From assembly GCA_934757945.1 (NCBI GenBank), contig CAKVLT010000010.1, forward strand, positions 1-44,376: DNA of 44,376 bases. Direction: 5' to 3'. A program made the translations under genes and the position numbers. This document shows, piece after piece, positions 24,282-33,784 of this stretch. The notes under the pieces were generated by a model. It ran no database searches. It saw only the letters and a list, made by a program, of their open reading frames with translations, and was not told the DNA's origin. Source of the DNA: an uncultured Bulleidia sp. (GTDB taxonomy: Bacteria > Bacillota_I > Bacilli_A > Erysipelotrichales > Erysipelotrichaceae). Numbering within the stretch: position 1 is the stretch's first letter; each line of letters starts with the position of its first letter.

Positions 24282-24986
24282 TCAACCTCCTAAATAGGCT
24301 TTTCTGACCTGCTCGCTGGCAGACAGCTCTTCGCCTGTTCCTTCCAATGTAATTTTACCGGTTTCAAGAACATAGGCACGGTCAGCTATTGCCAATGCCA
24401 TCTTAGCGTTCTGTTCTACTAATAAGATTGTAGTACCTTTTCTGTTAATTTCCTCAATAATTCTGAAAATTTCTTTAACAAGTAAAGGAGATAAGCCCAT
24501 GGAAGGTTCATCCAGCAATAAAATCTTAGGTCTGGCCATTAAAGCTCTGCCCATGGCAAGCATCTGCTGTTCCCCTCCGGATAATGTACCTGCAGGCTGA
24601 TTTTCTCTTTCACGAAGACGAGGAAACAGATCATAGACATATTTCAGGTCTTTTTCTATTTCCGCTTTATCTTTTCTGTAGTAAGCACCCAACAGAAGAT
24701 TTTCCTTTACAGACTGTTCTGCAAATACTCTTCTTCCTTCAGGCACCTGTGCTAAACCAAGTGTGACTATCTTATGAGAAGGTGTCTTGATAAGATCTGT
24801 TCCATTTAAGGTAATTGAACCTTCGGATGGTTTGATCAGCCCACTGATAGCATGCATGGTTGTTGTTTTTCCTGCACCGTTAGAACCAATCAATGTGACG
24901 ATTTCTCCGTCATTGACATGGAAGGAGATACCCTTGATAGCTTCAATCATGCCATAGCGCACAACCAGATTTTTTATTTCCAGCAT
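24282..24986 (-). CDS. livF: Branched-chain amino acid ABC transporter ATPase LivF
   Basis: A 234-aa ATPase. Walker A is GSNGAGKTT, the LAQVPEGRRVFAEQSV segment is typical of LivF, the signature LSGGEQQMLAMGRAL, Walker B ILLLDEPSMGLSP, and VEQNAKMAL follows. It forms a heterodimer with LivG on the cytoplasmic face of LivHM. It lies ten bases after livG in a canonical livJHMGF order. Confidence 0.96.
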   Translation of the reverse strand: MLEIKNLVVRYGMIEAIKGISFHVNDGEIVTLIGSNGAGKTTTMHAISGLIKPSEGSITLNGTDLIKTPSHKIVTLGLAQVPEGRRVFAEQSVKENLLLGAYYRKDKAEIEKDLKYVYDLFPRLRERENQPAGTLSGGEQQMLAMGRALMARPKILLLDEPSMGLSPLLVKEIFRIIEEINRKGTTILLVEQNAKMALAIADRAYVLETGKITLEGTGEELSASEQVRKAYLGG

Positions 24987-24996
24987 AGTTCGTACC

Positions 24997-25770
24997 TCAC
25001 TCTCCTATGTATGCCTTAATGACTTCTTTATTGGACTGAATTTCAGATGGAAGTCCCTGTGCCAGTACCTGACCAAAGTTCAATACAGTAATTCTTTCAC
25101 AGATACCCATAACCAGTTTCATATCATGTTCAATCAGTAAAATAGAGATAGGGAAAGTATCACGAATCTTACGAATCATGGCCATGAGTTCTTCTGTTTC
25201 CTGTGGGTTCATACCTGCAGCAGGTTCATCCAGCAATAATAATTTCGGGTTAGTTGCAAGAGCTCTTGCAATCTCGAGTCTTCTTTGCGCACCATATGGA
25301 AGATTACTGGCAATGGTATCCGCAAAAGTATCCAGGCCAAAAATCTTTAACAGATCCATAGCTTTCTGTGTGGCTTGCTTTTCCTGTGCATAGTAGGAAG
25401 GAAGTCTTAAAACAGCAGAAAGCAAAGAATATTTTGTGGTCGCATGCATGCCGGTTTTTACATTATCAAGAACAGACATATTGGCAAACAGACGGATATT
25501 CTGAAAAGTACGCGCCACACCGGCTTTATTAGCCTGTACGGGATTCAACTTTGCCATATCCGTACCATCAATTTTGATTGTACCTCTTGTTGGCTGATAG
25601 ACTTTGGTCAGCATGTTGAATACAGTTGTCTTACCTGCACCGTTAGGACCAATCAGTCCATAGATTTCCCCTCTGTAAATATCCATATCCAGATTATTTA
25701 CAGCAGTCAGACCACCAAAATCAATACCAAGGTCTCTGACTTCCAGGATCTTTTCACGTGTTTCACTCAT
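24997..25770 (-). CDS. livG: Branched-chain amino acid ABC transporter ATPase LivG
   Basis: A 257-aa ATPase. Walker A is GPNGAGKTT, followed by ARTFQNIRLFANMSV typical of LivG, the signature-equivalent LPYGAQRRLEIARAL, Walker B LLLLDEPAAGMNP and IEHDMKLVM. The ATG at 25770 has a GGGGG-type ribosome binding site and is preferred to the GTG at 25776. It overlaps the livM stop by 8 bases. Confidence 0.96.
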   Translation of the reverse strand: MSETREKILEVRDLGIDFGGLTAVNNLDMDIYRGEIYGLIGPNGAGKTTVFNMLTKVYQPTRGTIKIDGTDMAKLNPVQANKAGVARTFQNIRLFANMSVLDNVKTGMHATTKYSLLSAVLRLPSYYAQEKQATQKAMDLLKIFGLDTFADTIASNLPYGAQRRLEIARALATNPKLLLLDEPAAGMNPQETEELMAMIRKIRDTFPISILLIEHDMKLVMGICERITVLNFGQVLAQGLPSEIQSNKEVIKAYIGE

Positions 25771-26830
25771 GTGCACCAGCCCCCTTCTGTCTTCTCTTTA
25801 GTTTAGCAAAGAAGATCTTAATGGATGTATTGTTTGTCACAAGCATCATCACAATCAGAACCACTGCATACACCAGCATTCTGTAACCGGATAAAAATCT
25901 CAGCATTTCCGGTAATAATACAAGAACAGAAGTAGCTACAATCGTTCCTGTCATATTTCCAAGACCGCCAAGTACCACATAGACAAGAATTAAAATAGAA
26001 GTATTAAAATCAAACTTTGTGGCCGCAACAGAAGCATAGTTCATCATATATAACGCACCTGCAAGACCTCCAAGAGCACTGGAAACCACAAAGGCAAGTG
26101 TCTTGGCATGTGATACATGGATACCTACGGTTTCCGCCGCAATCTTATTATCACGACATGCCTGAATAGCTCTTCCTTCCTTACTGTAAATAAGGTTATA
26201 CACAACAGCAAGAGATAACACCACAAGAATCACACCGATGGTAAAGGTGGAAACTGTAGTATTTCCTGTCACACCCATAGGACCGGAAATAATAACTTTA
26301 CCGCCTTCTGCTAACTGCATGGTGTTATTGATAAAGGAAAAATGTACACCGGCACTGTCAACACCAACATACAGGTTATTGATTAAAGACATGATAATCT
26401 GACCAAATGCCAGAGTCACAATAGCAAGATAGTCCCCTTCCAGTTTTAATACAGGAATGGAAATCAGCCATCCGATAAAGCCCGCAATCAAGGCACCGGC
26501 AATAAGACACAGAATAAGTCTTGCAATATCATTGGAAACAGTATTTAAAAGCACTGCATTCACAATTGCTGCACTGAATCCACCTACAGACATAAATCCA
26601 GCCTGACCAAGATTCAGTTCTCCTGAAATACCCACATTCATATTTAAGCCAATTGCGGCAATTACATAACAGCAAACCGGTACCAGCAAACTGGAAATCA
26701 TACGTGGAATACTGCCTGCAGACTGTAAAATACTGACAACCACATAGGCAACCAACACTAACGCAAAGGACAGTGTACGACCTCTTAACTTTGGTCCGAA
26801 TAAAGATTTTATCAACTTCATAAACTTCAC
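25763..26830 (-). CDS. livM: Branched-chain amino acid ABC transporter permease LivM
   Basis: A 355-aa permease with about ten membrane helices. The LivM-specific GLNMNVGISGELNLGQAGFM and LEGDYLAIVTLAFGQII segments are present, along with the EAA-type loop (AIQACRDNKIAAETVGI). It follows livH immediately and overlaps livG. Confidence 0.96.
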   Translation of the reverse strand: MKFMKLIKSLFGPKLRGRTLSFALVLVAYVVVSILQSAGSIPRMISSLLVPVCCYVIAAIGLNMNVGISGELNLGQAGFMSVGGFSAAIVNAVLLNTVSNDIARLILCLIAGALIAGFIGWLISIPVLKLEGDYLAIVTLAFGQIIMSLINNLYVGVDSAGVHFSFINNTMQLAEGGKVIISGPMGVTGNTTVSTFTIGVILVVLSLAVVYNLIYSKEGRAIQACRDNKIAAETVGIHVSHAKTLAFVVSSALGGLAGALYMMNYASVAATKFDFNTSILILVYVVLGGLGNMTGTIVATSVLVLLPEMLRFLSGYRMLVYAVVLIVMMLVTNNTSIKIFFAKLKRRQKGAGAHE

Positions 26831-27703
26831 CTATACCTTTACTTTCACTTTCTTGCCCAATAATCCTGTAGGTCTTATCAGTAATACAACAATCAGTACC
26901 ATAAATACAATGGCATCGGATAACTGTGTAGAAATATAGGCACGTGCCATGATTTCAATAACACCTAAAACAAGTCCACCAAGAAAAGCTCCTGGAATAC
27001 TGCCGATACCACCAAGTACTGCAGCAGTAAATGCCTTAATACCAGGTAAAGAGCCTAGTGTTGGATACACAGATGGATAGGTAGCACACAATAAGACAGC
27101 CGCAATAGCTGCAAGGCCTGAGCCAATAGCAAAGGTAACAGAAATAATTCTGTTCACATTAATGCCCATTAAAGCAGAGGCGCCTTTGTCTTCAGAACAG
27201 GCTCTCATAGCACGTCCTGTCTTTGTTTTATTAATAAACATTGTAAGTACCACCATGATGGCAATACATGTAAAAATCGTAATTAAAGTCAGATACGGAA
27301 TACTTAATCCGCCAATCTTCAAAGAACCGCTTAATACATTCGGAAATATCTTTGTATCTGTACCAAACATCAGCATGGCAGCATTCTGCAGGAAATAAGA
27401 CACACCGATAGCAGTGATCAATACAGATAATGAAGAAGCTTCACGTAATGGTTTATAGGCAAGTCTTTCGATAACCACACCCAGTACAGTGCACACAATT
27501 GTAGAAACAAGTACTGCCACAAGTACAGGCATACCGTAACTGCTCATGGCATAATAGGTGACAAATGCACCAACCATAATGATATCTCCATGAGCAAAGT
27601 TCAGCATTTTTGCAATACCATACACCATGGAATAGCCTAATGCGATAATAGCATAGACACTTCCAAGGCCAAGGCCACTGATGAGATAGGATAAAAACGC
27701 CAT
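26831..27703 (-). CDS. livH: Branched-chain amino acid ABC transporter permease LivH
   Basis: A 290-aa permease with about eight helices. It has the typical start SGLGLGSVYAIIALGYSMVY and the GIAKMLNFAHGDI segment, plus the EAA loop RAMRACSEDKGASALMGI. AGGAGG lies before the ATG. It abuts livM directly and sits behind a partial terminator that separates it from livJ. Confidence 0.96.
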   Translation of the reverse strand: MAFLSYLISGLGLGSVYAIIALGYSMVYGIAKMLNFAHGDIIMVGAFVTYYAMSSYGMPVLVAVLVSTIVCTVLGVVIERLAYKPLREASSLSVLITAIGVSYFLQNAAMLMFGTDTKIFPNVLSGSLKIGGLSIPYLTLITIFTCIAIMVVLTMFINKTKTGRAMRACSEDKGASALMGINVNRIISVTFAIGSGLAAIAAVLLCATYPSVYPTLGSLPGIKAFTAAVLGGIGSIPGAFLGGLVLGVIEIMARAYISTQLSDAIVFMVLIVVLLIRPTGLLGKKVKVKV

Positions 27704-27732
27704 AGTTCATGTCCTCCTTATATAACAACAAA

Positions 27733-27767
27733 GAAGGCTGTCAGCATCCACGCAGTTAACAGCCTTC
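27733..27767 (-). terminator. Intercistronic terminator/attenuator between livJ and livH
   Basis: A 9-bp stem GAAGGCTGT / ACAGCCTTC with a 17-base loop, followed leftward by TTTGTTGTT. Placement inside the operon suggests partial termination giving more binding protein than permease, a known pattern for ABC importers. Confidence 0.75.
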
Positions 27768-27782
27768 GTGCGTCAAAATATT

Positions 27783-28976
27783 TTATTCAGCGCTGACGTA
27801 AGCACCATCCTGTATAACAACAGCCTTAGGAGCCTTAGTTACTTCACCACTTTCATTCCATGTAACATCAGTACCTGTTAAACCATTGAATGTCATGGAA
27901 GTAAACTGTTCTACAAGAGCTGCGGTAATATCAGATGTGGAATCACTAGGAGATACGCCTGAAGCTTCCAGTGCCTGAGCAATAGCATATACACAGTCAT
28001 ATGCATCTGCGGCAAACTGAATTGGTGTTTCACCATAAGCTTCCTGATAGTTCTTTACAAAGTTCTGTGTCTTTTCATCTTTAGCATCAGTGGAGAATGG
28101 TGTTAACATGTAGAGACCTTCAGCTAAGGAAGTATCGAAACCTTCCATGGAAAGGATACCATCCATACCATCGCATCCGAAAAACTTCACATCATATTCC
28201 TGCTTCTTAGCTTCAGCAAGAATCTGAGAAGCCGGCTGATAATAAATTGGGAGGAAAACCACATCTGCACCGGCTTCTTTACACTTGGAAACCTGTGTGG
28301 AGAAATCTGCATTACCATTTGTAAATGTCTGTTCTGCAACAACAGCCAGACCAAGCTTGTCAGCTTCTGCCTTGAACTTCTTATAAATACCACTGGAGTA
28401 AGAGTCATCGTTTCTGTAAATAACGCCTACTTTTGTACCGACTTTATGTTCGGAAATGTACTCTGCAGAAGCAGCACCCTGGTTAGGATCTGTAAAGCAC
28501 ATCTGGAAGACATTACCATAAGGATCTTTTTCATTGTCAGAATCCTGATAAATAACTGCAGGGGAAGATCCGGAAGGTGTCAGAGCAAAAATATCTTCTG
28601 TTTTATATTCTGCGGAAACTGCCTGTCCTGCACCGGATGTTGTAGCACCGATAGATACCTGCATACCCCAGTCAACAAGATTGTTGAAAGCAGTAACTGC
28701 TTTTTCACCATCTGCCTGGTCATCCTGGTAGTTCAGTTCAAGCTGAACCTTTCCTTCTGCATTGATTTCCTTTACAGCAAGTTCTGCACCATGCTGTACA
28801 GCAAGTCCGTATACTGCAGCATCACCTGTAGTAGGTCCGGAACCACCTAATTTAAATGCTTCACCTGTTGTGGATGCAGTACCTTTTGCATCATCACCTG
28901 ATTTTGAGGAACAAGCTGCAAGTGACATAGCCATGACTGCAGCTAATCCTCCTTTCAATACTTTTTCTAATTTCAT
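27783..28976 (-). CDS. livJ: Branched-chain amino acid binding lipoprotein LivJ
   Basis: A 397-aa lipoprotein with signal peptide and lipobox LAAC, the acylated Cys being residue 22. A type I periplasmic-binding fold follows (GGSGPTTGDAAVYGLAVQHG, then VGVIYRNDDSYSSG and FFGCDGMDG). It captures branched-chain or related amino acids outside the membrane for LivHMGF. It has its own strong promoter upstream and is followed by an attenuator. Confidence 0.95.
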   Translation of the reverse strand: MKLEKVLKGGLAAVMAMSLAACSSKSGDDAKGTASTTGEAFKLGGSGPTTGDAAVYGLAVQHGAELAVKEINAEGKVQLELNYQDDQADGEKAVTAFNNLVDWGMQVSIGATTSGAGQAVSAEYKTEDIFALTPSGSSPAVIYQDSDNEKDPYGNVFQMCFTDPNQGAASAEYISEHKVGTKVGVIYRNDDSYSSGIYKKFKAEADKLGLAVVAEQTFTNGNADFSTQVSKCKEAGADVVFLPIYYQPASQILAEAKKQEYDVKFFGCDGMDGILSMEGFDTSLAEGLYMLTPFSTDAKDEKTQNFVKNYQEAYGETPIQFAADAYDCVYAIAQALEASGVSPSDSTSDITAALVEQFTSMTFNGLTGTDVTWNESGEVTKAPKAVVIQDGAYVSAE

Positions 28977-29011
28977 ACACTAATCCCTCTCTCTCTTTTT
29001 GGAGTACAGTC

Positions 29012-29040
29012 ATTATAGGAGCTTCAAAAAACAGGTACAA
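29012..29040 (-). promoter_or_regulatory. Promoter of the liv operon
   Basis: Leftward TTGTAC (29035-29040), a 17-base spacer and a perfect TATAAT (29012-29017), about 35 bases before the livJ start. Confidence 0.75.
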
Positions 29041-29182
29041 GCATTTCTTTCAACTACATTTACATTTTTTCCATGAAAAGTTTTCATTTTGAAACATTTT
29101 CAAAAACTGTCATTATTTCGAGTACATTTGTTTGCAAAATATAAGATTTTAGCGCCATTTTCATTCTTCCAGGCAAAAATAA

Positions 29183-29204
29183 AACCGGTTCTGTTTCACC
29201 GGTT
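29183..29204 (-). terminator. Terminator after the polar amino acid transporter operon
   Basis: A stem AACCGGT / ACCGGTT with an 8-base loop followed leftward by TTATTTTT, 14 bases after the lipoprotein gene stop. Confidence 0.82.
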
Positions 29205-29217
29205 CTATCTTCTTCCA

Positions 29218-30000
29218 TTATTTTTCAGTCAGATCTGCACCAAAGTACTTGAGGGAAAGTTCTTTCAGTGTACCTTCTTCTCTTAATTCTTTCAACGCAT
29301 CATTGATAGCTTCTTTCAAAGAGGTATTTCCCTTTTTCACAGGAATGGCATACTCTGTAGCTTCATCATCCTGTGCAACAATCTTCAATCCCTTTTCACC
29401 TGTTGTATTCAGATAGTCCTGAATAGAAGTATCTGCATTGATAGTTGCGTCTACTGTGCCATTTAATACAAGTTCCATGGTTTCCGCAAGTGTAGGTACA
29501 TTACTTACAGTTGCGCCATACTCTTCACCCATTTCCGCATAAGTGGAGCCTGTGGAGTTAGCACTCTTTTTACCCTTCAAATCTTCAAAGGAAGTAATTG
29601 CAGTATTCTCTTTTTTTACTACAAGATCGATATGATCATATGCATAAGCATCTGTAAAATCAAATGTTTCAGAACGTTCAGGTGTAACATCCACACCATT
29701 GACAACTACATCATAGACACCTGTATCAAGACCTGTTAACAGACCATCCCATGGGCCTTCTGTAATGACTGCTTTTACGCCTAGCTTTTCAGCCACTTTT
29801 GTAGCAACTTCCACATCATATCCTACAAGATTGTCATCTTTATCATGATAGGAAAACGGTTGCCAGTCTCCTTCCAGACCAATTTTTAATTCTCCGGATG
29901 CCTGCACATCTTTTAAAGATGTATCTTCTGACTTAGATGAGCACCCTGCAAGAGTGGCAAGTAATGCTGCACTTAATACTGCTTTAGATACTTTTTTCAC
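29218..30000 (-). CDS. Polar amino acid ABC transporter binding lipoprotein
   Basis: A 260-aa family 3 solute-binding protein. The signal peptide ends in lipobox LAGC (Cys 20), and the mature part shows GELKIGLEGDWQPFSYHDKD, GYDVEVATKVAEKLG and FDFTDAYAYDHIDLVV, the usual pattern for glutamine, cystine or basic amino acid binders. The Asp in NGVDVTPERSE contacts the ligand amino group in relatives. It is the third gene of the permease-ATPase-binding protein operon; the exact ligand is not determinable. Confidence 0.93.
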   Translation of the reverse strand: MKKVSKAVLSAALLATLAGCSSKSEDTSLKDVQASGELKIGLEGDWQPFSYHDKDDNLVGYDVEVATKVAEKLGVKAVITEGPWDGLLTGLDTGVYDVVVNGVDVTPERSETFDFTDAYAYDHIDLVVKKENTAITSFEDLKGKKSANSTGSTYAEMGEEYGATVSNVPTLAETMELVLNGTVDATINADTSIQDYLNTTGEKGLKIVAQDDEATEYAIPVKKGNTSLKEAINDALKELREEGTLKELSLKYFGADLTEK

Positions 30001-30014
30001 GTTCGTTCCTCCCT

Positions 30015-30758
30015 TTATATCTTTTCTTCCAGTCTTAAAAATTCTCTTGTACGTTCCTTCTTCGGATTTCTGAAGAATTCTTTGGATTCTCCTTCTTCAC
30101 AGATAACCCCGTTTTCCATGAAGATCGTATGGTTACTGACATCACGTGCAAAAGACATTTCATGTGTTACCACAATCATCGTTCTGCCTTCCTTTGCAAG
30201 ATCTTTCATGACATTCAGCACTTCTCCGATAAGCTCTGGATCCAGAGCACTGGTTGGTTCATCAAAATAAATAATTTCAGGATCAGGTGCCAGCGCTCTT
30301 GCAATTGCAACACGCTGTTGCTGTCCTCCGGACAGCTGAGAAGGATAATAGTCTGCTCTATCTGCCATTCCTACCTTTTCCAGCATTTCCATACCAATCT
30401 TATTTGCTTCTTCCTTTGGCATTTTTCTTACGGTAATCAATCCCTGTGTGACATTCTGTAAAGCTGTCTTATTCGCAAACAGATTATAGTTTTGAAAGAC
30501 AAATCCTGTATGCAAACGAATCTCTGCAATTTCTTTTTTTGAAATAGTCTTGAAGTCATGCGTTTTACCATCAAAAGTAATACTTCCCTCATCTGCTTTT
30601 TCCAGAAAATTTATGCATCTCAGTAATGTGGTCTTGCCTGAGCCACTTGGTCCCAGTATCGCCACCACATCACCTTTTTCCACTTTCAGATCCACACCCT
30701 TTAAAACTTCCAGATTTCCAAAGGCTTTGTGAATGCCGGTGATTTCCAATACAGACAT
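30015..30758 (-). CDS. Polar amino acid ABC transporter ATPase (GlnQ-like)
   Basis: A 247-aa ATPase. Walker A is GPSGSGKTT, Q loop VFQNYNLFANKTAL, signature LSGGQQQRVAIARAL, Walker B IIYFDEPTSALDP and VTHEMSFARDV, all typical of the GlnQ/HisP group. The ATG at 30758 follows the permease stop by one base and has AAAGGAGG upstream; the frame opening at 30782 overlaps the permease and is not used. Confidence 0.95.
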   Translation of the reverse strand: MSVLEITGIHKAFGNLEVLKGVDLKVEKGDVVAILGPSGSGKTTLLRCINFLEKADEGSITFDGKTHDFKTISKKEIAEIRLHTGFVFQNYNLFANKTALQNVTQGLITVRKMPKEEANKIGMEMLEKVGMADRADYYPSQLSGGQQQRVAIARALAPDPEIIYFDEPTSALDPELIGEVLNVMKDLAKEGRTMIVVTHEMSFARDVSNHTIFMENGVICEEGESKEFFRNPKKERTREFLRLEEKI

Positions 30759-30759
30759 A

Positions 30760-31437
30760 TTACTTAGCCTCCTTTGCTTCATAACGGTTCAGACGTTTTT
30801 CAATCTTTCCCTGCAGCCATGTAATCACACTGCAAAACAGCAGATATACCACAGCCACTTCAATATACAATGCCAGAAATTTATAGGTTCTTCCTGCAAT
30901 TCTCTGTGTTGTCATAAACATTTCCACTACAGTGATATTTGCCGCAAGAGAAGTATCTTTCACAAGAGAAATCAGAGAATTGCTCAATCCTGGAAAAGCT
31001 GTTCTGAAAGCCTGAGGCAGAACAATATGTACCATAATCTGTACAAAGTTCATTCCTGTACAATATCCTGCTTCTGTCTGTCCTTTAGGAACTGCCTCCA
31101 GAGCACCACGTAAAGTTTCTGCCATATAGGCACCTTCACACAAAGAGAAGCCTATGGTTGCGGCGTATAAAGGATCAATACGTATTCCAAGCGTAGGCAA
31201 TCCGTAAAAGATAATAAATAACTGTACCAGTAATGGTGTCCCTCTGATCAGCCAAATGTATACTCTGACGATTCTTTTTAAAACAGGCACCTGTGCATAC
31301 TGTATTAATGCACAGATAACTGCAATGATAAGCCCTGTAGTAAAAGATACGATTGTCAGAGGAATCGTCACTTTTATACCGGCCATGACTATTTTTCCAA
31401 ATGCGTCACTCAATATTTCCAGTAATCGTGAATCCAT
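30760..31437 (-). CDS. Polar amino acid ABC transporter permease (HisM/GlnP-like)
   Basis: A 225-aa permease with about five helices. The family motif RGTPLLVQLFIIFYGLP is present, as is the EAA loop ETLRGALEAVPKGQTEAGYCTGM. It is first in a three-gene operon with AAAGGAG before the ATG. A single permease gene suggests a homodimeric membrane pore. Confidence 0.95.
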   Translation of the reverse strand: MDSRLLEILSDAFGKIVMAGIKVTIPLTIVSFTTGLIIAVICALIQYAQVPVLKRIVRVYIWLIRGTPLLVQLFIIFYGLPTLGIRIDPLYAATIGFSLCEGAYMAETLRGALEAVPKGQTEAGYCTGMNFVQIMVHIVLPQAFRTAFPGLSNSLISLVKDTSLAANITVVEMFMTTQRIAGRTYKFLALYIEVAVVYLLFCSVITWLQGKIEKRLNRYEAKEAK

Positions 31438-31461
31438 AGTTTCTCCTTTAATTCGTCACTA

Positions 31462-31490
31462 ATTGTAATAAGCTTCCATATTCCTTGCAA
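31462..31490 (-). promoter_or_regulatory. Promoter of the polar amino acid transporter operon
   Basis: Leftward TTGCAA (31485-31490), a 17-base spacer and TACAAT (31462-31467), about 25 bases before the permease start. Confidence 0.7.
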
Positions 31491-31510
31491 ACATAATGCC
31501 CATAGATAAA

Positions 31511-31534
31511 AGACCCGTCATGACTGACAGGTCT
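31511..31534 (-). terminator. Terminator of the LTA synthase gene
   Basis: A stem AGACC.GTCA / TGAC.GGTCT with one mismatch, followed leftward by TTTTATC, just beyond the stop at 31542. Confidence 0.75.
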
Positions 31535-31541
31535 AAAGCTA

Positions 31542-33671
31542 TTATTTTCCCCCGATTGCCAGCAGTTCATCCTTATGTTCAGGATCTTCTGTCGGTAATG
31601 GTACTTCTTCAGGTTCCGGATATACAGCAGATTTTGACAATATTCTGTGCGTACTGGAATTAGACTGCGTAGCTACCACAAATTCACTGTCAGGTTCCAC
31701 CAGTGCATCTTCTATCAGTAATGTTTTACTGTCGACATAGATGGTCGTTACCATTTCTCCATCCACAAGTACTCTGGAAGACTGTGTAAAATTCTGTCCG
31801 TTTATATAATACGAAGTGTTGCTGACTTTCAGCACCCCCTGTATTTCAGCATCTTTCACACCCAGTCTGTATTCTTCATTTGGTATAAATGGCATTTCTT
31901 CATCATTACCATAGGCATACTTCTTGCCATATAACAGGTCATACTGCAATGCCTGCATATTGGCAAGGAAGTTAACTTCCGTACCTGTATTTGCCTGCTG
32001 AAATCTGAACATCGTTCCGGTATGAATCCCCACCCGGTTCATTACTTCAGCAAGTGCCTGATAACTGGTGATATCCTTATCCTGTTTTTCAAGTCCATAG
32101 TTATTCCAGATAAGATAGTTTGTCTGATATGTATTTCCAGCAGTCAGATCTTCATCATTTAATCCCATTGTAGGTAAATGGTCACCATAGAATAAAACAA
32201 TTGTAGGCTCATCTCTTGCGGACAATGTATCAATCAGATCCTGCACAAACTGATCTTCTTCATACATTTCATTGGCATAGTATTCCCATGCATTGTTTAC
32301 TGCATCACTTGCTCCACCTGTAACTGTAATCTTTGGATCTTCCAGCACAGGTTCTGTAGGATAGGCACCATGACACTGTACAGTGACTGTAAACACAAAA
32401 TCTTTGCCTTCCGTATCATTCAAAGAATCCAGGATAGGCTGTATAAGATTTTCATCCCTCATCCATCCGTTATAATTCACATCATCCTGTGTATGCATAT
32501 ATTCTTCAGAAGTAAACACATCAAAGCCAATATTCTTATACACCCTTTTACGGGAATAAAAATTTGCTTCATTGTTATGTATCGCATACGTACCATATCC
32601 AAGAGACTTCAGATCAAACGCAGCAGATTCACATGGTTCATCTTTCAAAATACTCTTGAAAGGATACTCTCCAGGTCCAAAAAATCTTAAGGACATACCC
32701 GTCAAAGTTTCAAACTCAGTATTGGCAGTACCTGCTCCAACTGTAGGTACTGTATATAAACCACTGGAATATTCCTGACACAGTCTTCTGAAATTTGGAA
32801 TAGGATCTTCGGAAAACTGTAAATAACTGACTCTTTCAGGATCGAAAAAAGATTCCAGCTGTACGGCAATAATATTTGGCATTCTGTCTTCAGAAACATT
32901 TTCTTCACTGACAGTACCATTCTGCTGAATAATATTCTGAATCATTTCAGAAGAATAGTTATTTGGTTCATTGATACCCGTATCAAATAAAGTGACAGAT
33001 ACGCAATATGGGAATCCATAATCCTGATAAGCAAAGGCAATATTTCCAAAGTAGGAAGATAAAATGCGTGCATTCAGGCAATACTCTGTTAAACCATAGA
33101 ATCCAAAGCAACAAGCCACGATACATACCAGATTCAGCATGTAATGAATCTTCCCTTTAAATCTTGGGGATTTAAACAGGTACATCACCATTACCAGAAG
33201 CCCTGCAATAATCAAAGCAACCACCAGGATGATTTCAAAACCACTGAAGTATTTATTGATAACTCCCATACCTTCTGCTGCATTCTTCAGATCAGGTCCG
33301 GTTAAAGGTGTCACTCTGTTTGCAAGTACTACGCTGTTGCAGATACCCGCCACTAACCACATACCAAATACCAACACCCTTACAAACATCCTCTTTCTCA
33401 CAAGAAATACAGGTAAGGTTGTCACAAATATCAATACACAGTTATATACAAATGCACAGGTATGCGTATCAACAAACTGTATCCCCTGTATCAGAGAATG
33501 TCTGGCCAGTACTTCTATCACAAAGCACACAAGACAGGAAAACAGAATCTGTATGGCTATGGCAACCGGTGCAGAAAACTGATATTTACTTTCTCGTTCT
33601 TTAAATAAGATTTTCAATGTATGGAAGACAGGCTGTAATCTGTCTTTTATATGCGTTAATTTTTCTTTCAT
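31542..33671 (-). CDS. LTA synthase-family membrane sulfatase-fold transferase
   Basis: A 709-aa protein with about five N-terminal membrane helices (35-200) and an extracellular alkaline-phosphatase-superfamily domain. The metal ligand E273 is in AVQLESFF, the likely nucleophile T315 in VGAGTANTEFETLTG, and metal ligands Asp/His in FYGDHLP. Family members polymerise glycerol phosphate from phosphatidylglycerol into lipoteichoic acid or transfer related groups. A C-terminal beta-rich tail of about 130 residues with DGEMVTTIYVDSKTLLIEDA is extra. The ATG at 33671 has GGAAAGGA upstream and is preferred to the frame start at 33719. Confidence 0.92.
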   Translation of the reverse strand: MKEKLTHIKDRLQPVFHTLKILFKERESKYQFSAPVAIAIQILFSCLVCFVIEVLARHSLIQGIQFVDTHTCAFVYNCVLIFVTTLPVFLVRKRMFVRVLVFGMWLVAGICNSVVLANRVTPLTGPDLKNAAEGMGVINKYFSGFEIILVVALIIAGLLVMVMYLFKSPRFKGKIHYMLNLVCIVACCFGFYGLTEYCLNARILSSYFGNIAFAYQDYGFPYCVSVTLFDTGINEPNNYSSEMIQNIIQQNGTVSEENVSEDRMPNIIAVQLESFFDPERVSYLQFSEDPIPNFRRLCQEYSSGLYTVPTVGAGTANTEFETLTGMSLRFFGPGEYPFKSILKDEPCESAAFDLKSLGYGTYAIHNNEANFYSRKRVYKNIGFDVFTSEEYMHTQDDVNYNGWMRDENLIQPILDSLNDTEGKDFVFTVTVQCHGAYPTEPVLEDPKITVTGGASDAVNNAWEYYANEMYEEDQFVQDLIDTLSARDEPTIVLFYGDHLPTMGLNDEDLTAGNTYQTNYLIWNNYGLEKQDKDITSYQALAEVMNRVGIHTGTMFRFQQANTGTEVNFLANMQALQYDLLYGKKYAYGNDEEMPFIPNEEYRLGVKDAEIQGVLKVSNTSYYINGQNFTQSSRVLVDGEMVTTIYVDSKTLLIEDALVEPDSEFVVATQSNSSTHRILSKSAVYPEPEEVPLPTEDPEHKDELLAIGGK

Positions 33672-33692
33672 CCGAATCCTTTCCGAACTGTT

Positions 33693-33714
33693 TTTCACAA
33701 TTCTTTCACAATTC
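33693..33714 (+). repeat. Two tandem 11-bp repeats containing TTCACA boxes
   Basis: TTTCACAATTC occurs twice in tandem, so TTCACA recurs with 5-base spacing (33694-33699 and 33705-33710). It lies 23-40 bases upstream of the LTA synthase start codon. The 11-bp period puts both boxes on the same DNA face, as with OmpR/PhoB-class response regulators; Bacillus PhoP boxes have similar TT-A-A hexamers with about 5-base spacers. Confidence 0.6.
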
Positions 33715-33749
33715 ACCAAAGATTGTACACGAAAATTATCGTAATACTA

Positions 33750-33772
33750 TGTGAAATTGATTAAGATTCACA
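33750..33772. promoter_or_regulatory. Inverted TGTGAA / TTCACA pair upstream of the LTA synthase promoter
   Basis: TGTGAA at 33750-33755 and TTCACA at 33767-33772 are separated by 11 bases. With the tandem pair at 33693-33714 this makes four copies of the same hexamer within 80 bases, flanking a TACAAT-type -10 (33722-33727, leftward). Confidence 0.5.
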
Positions 33773-33784
33773 GAAAAATCAACT

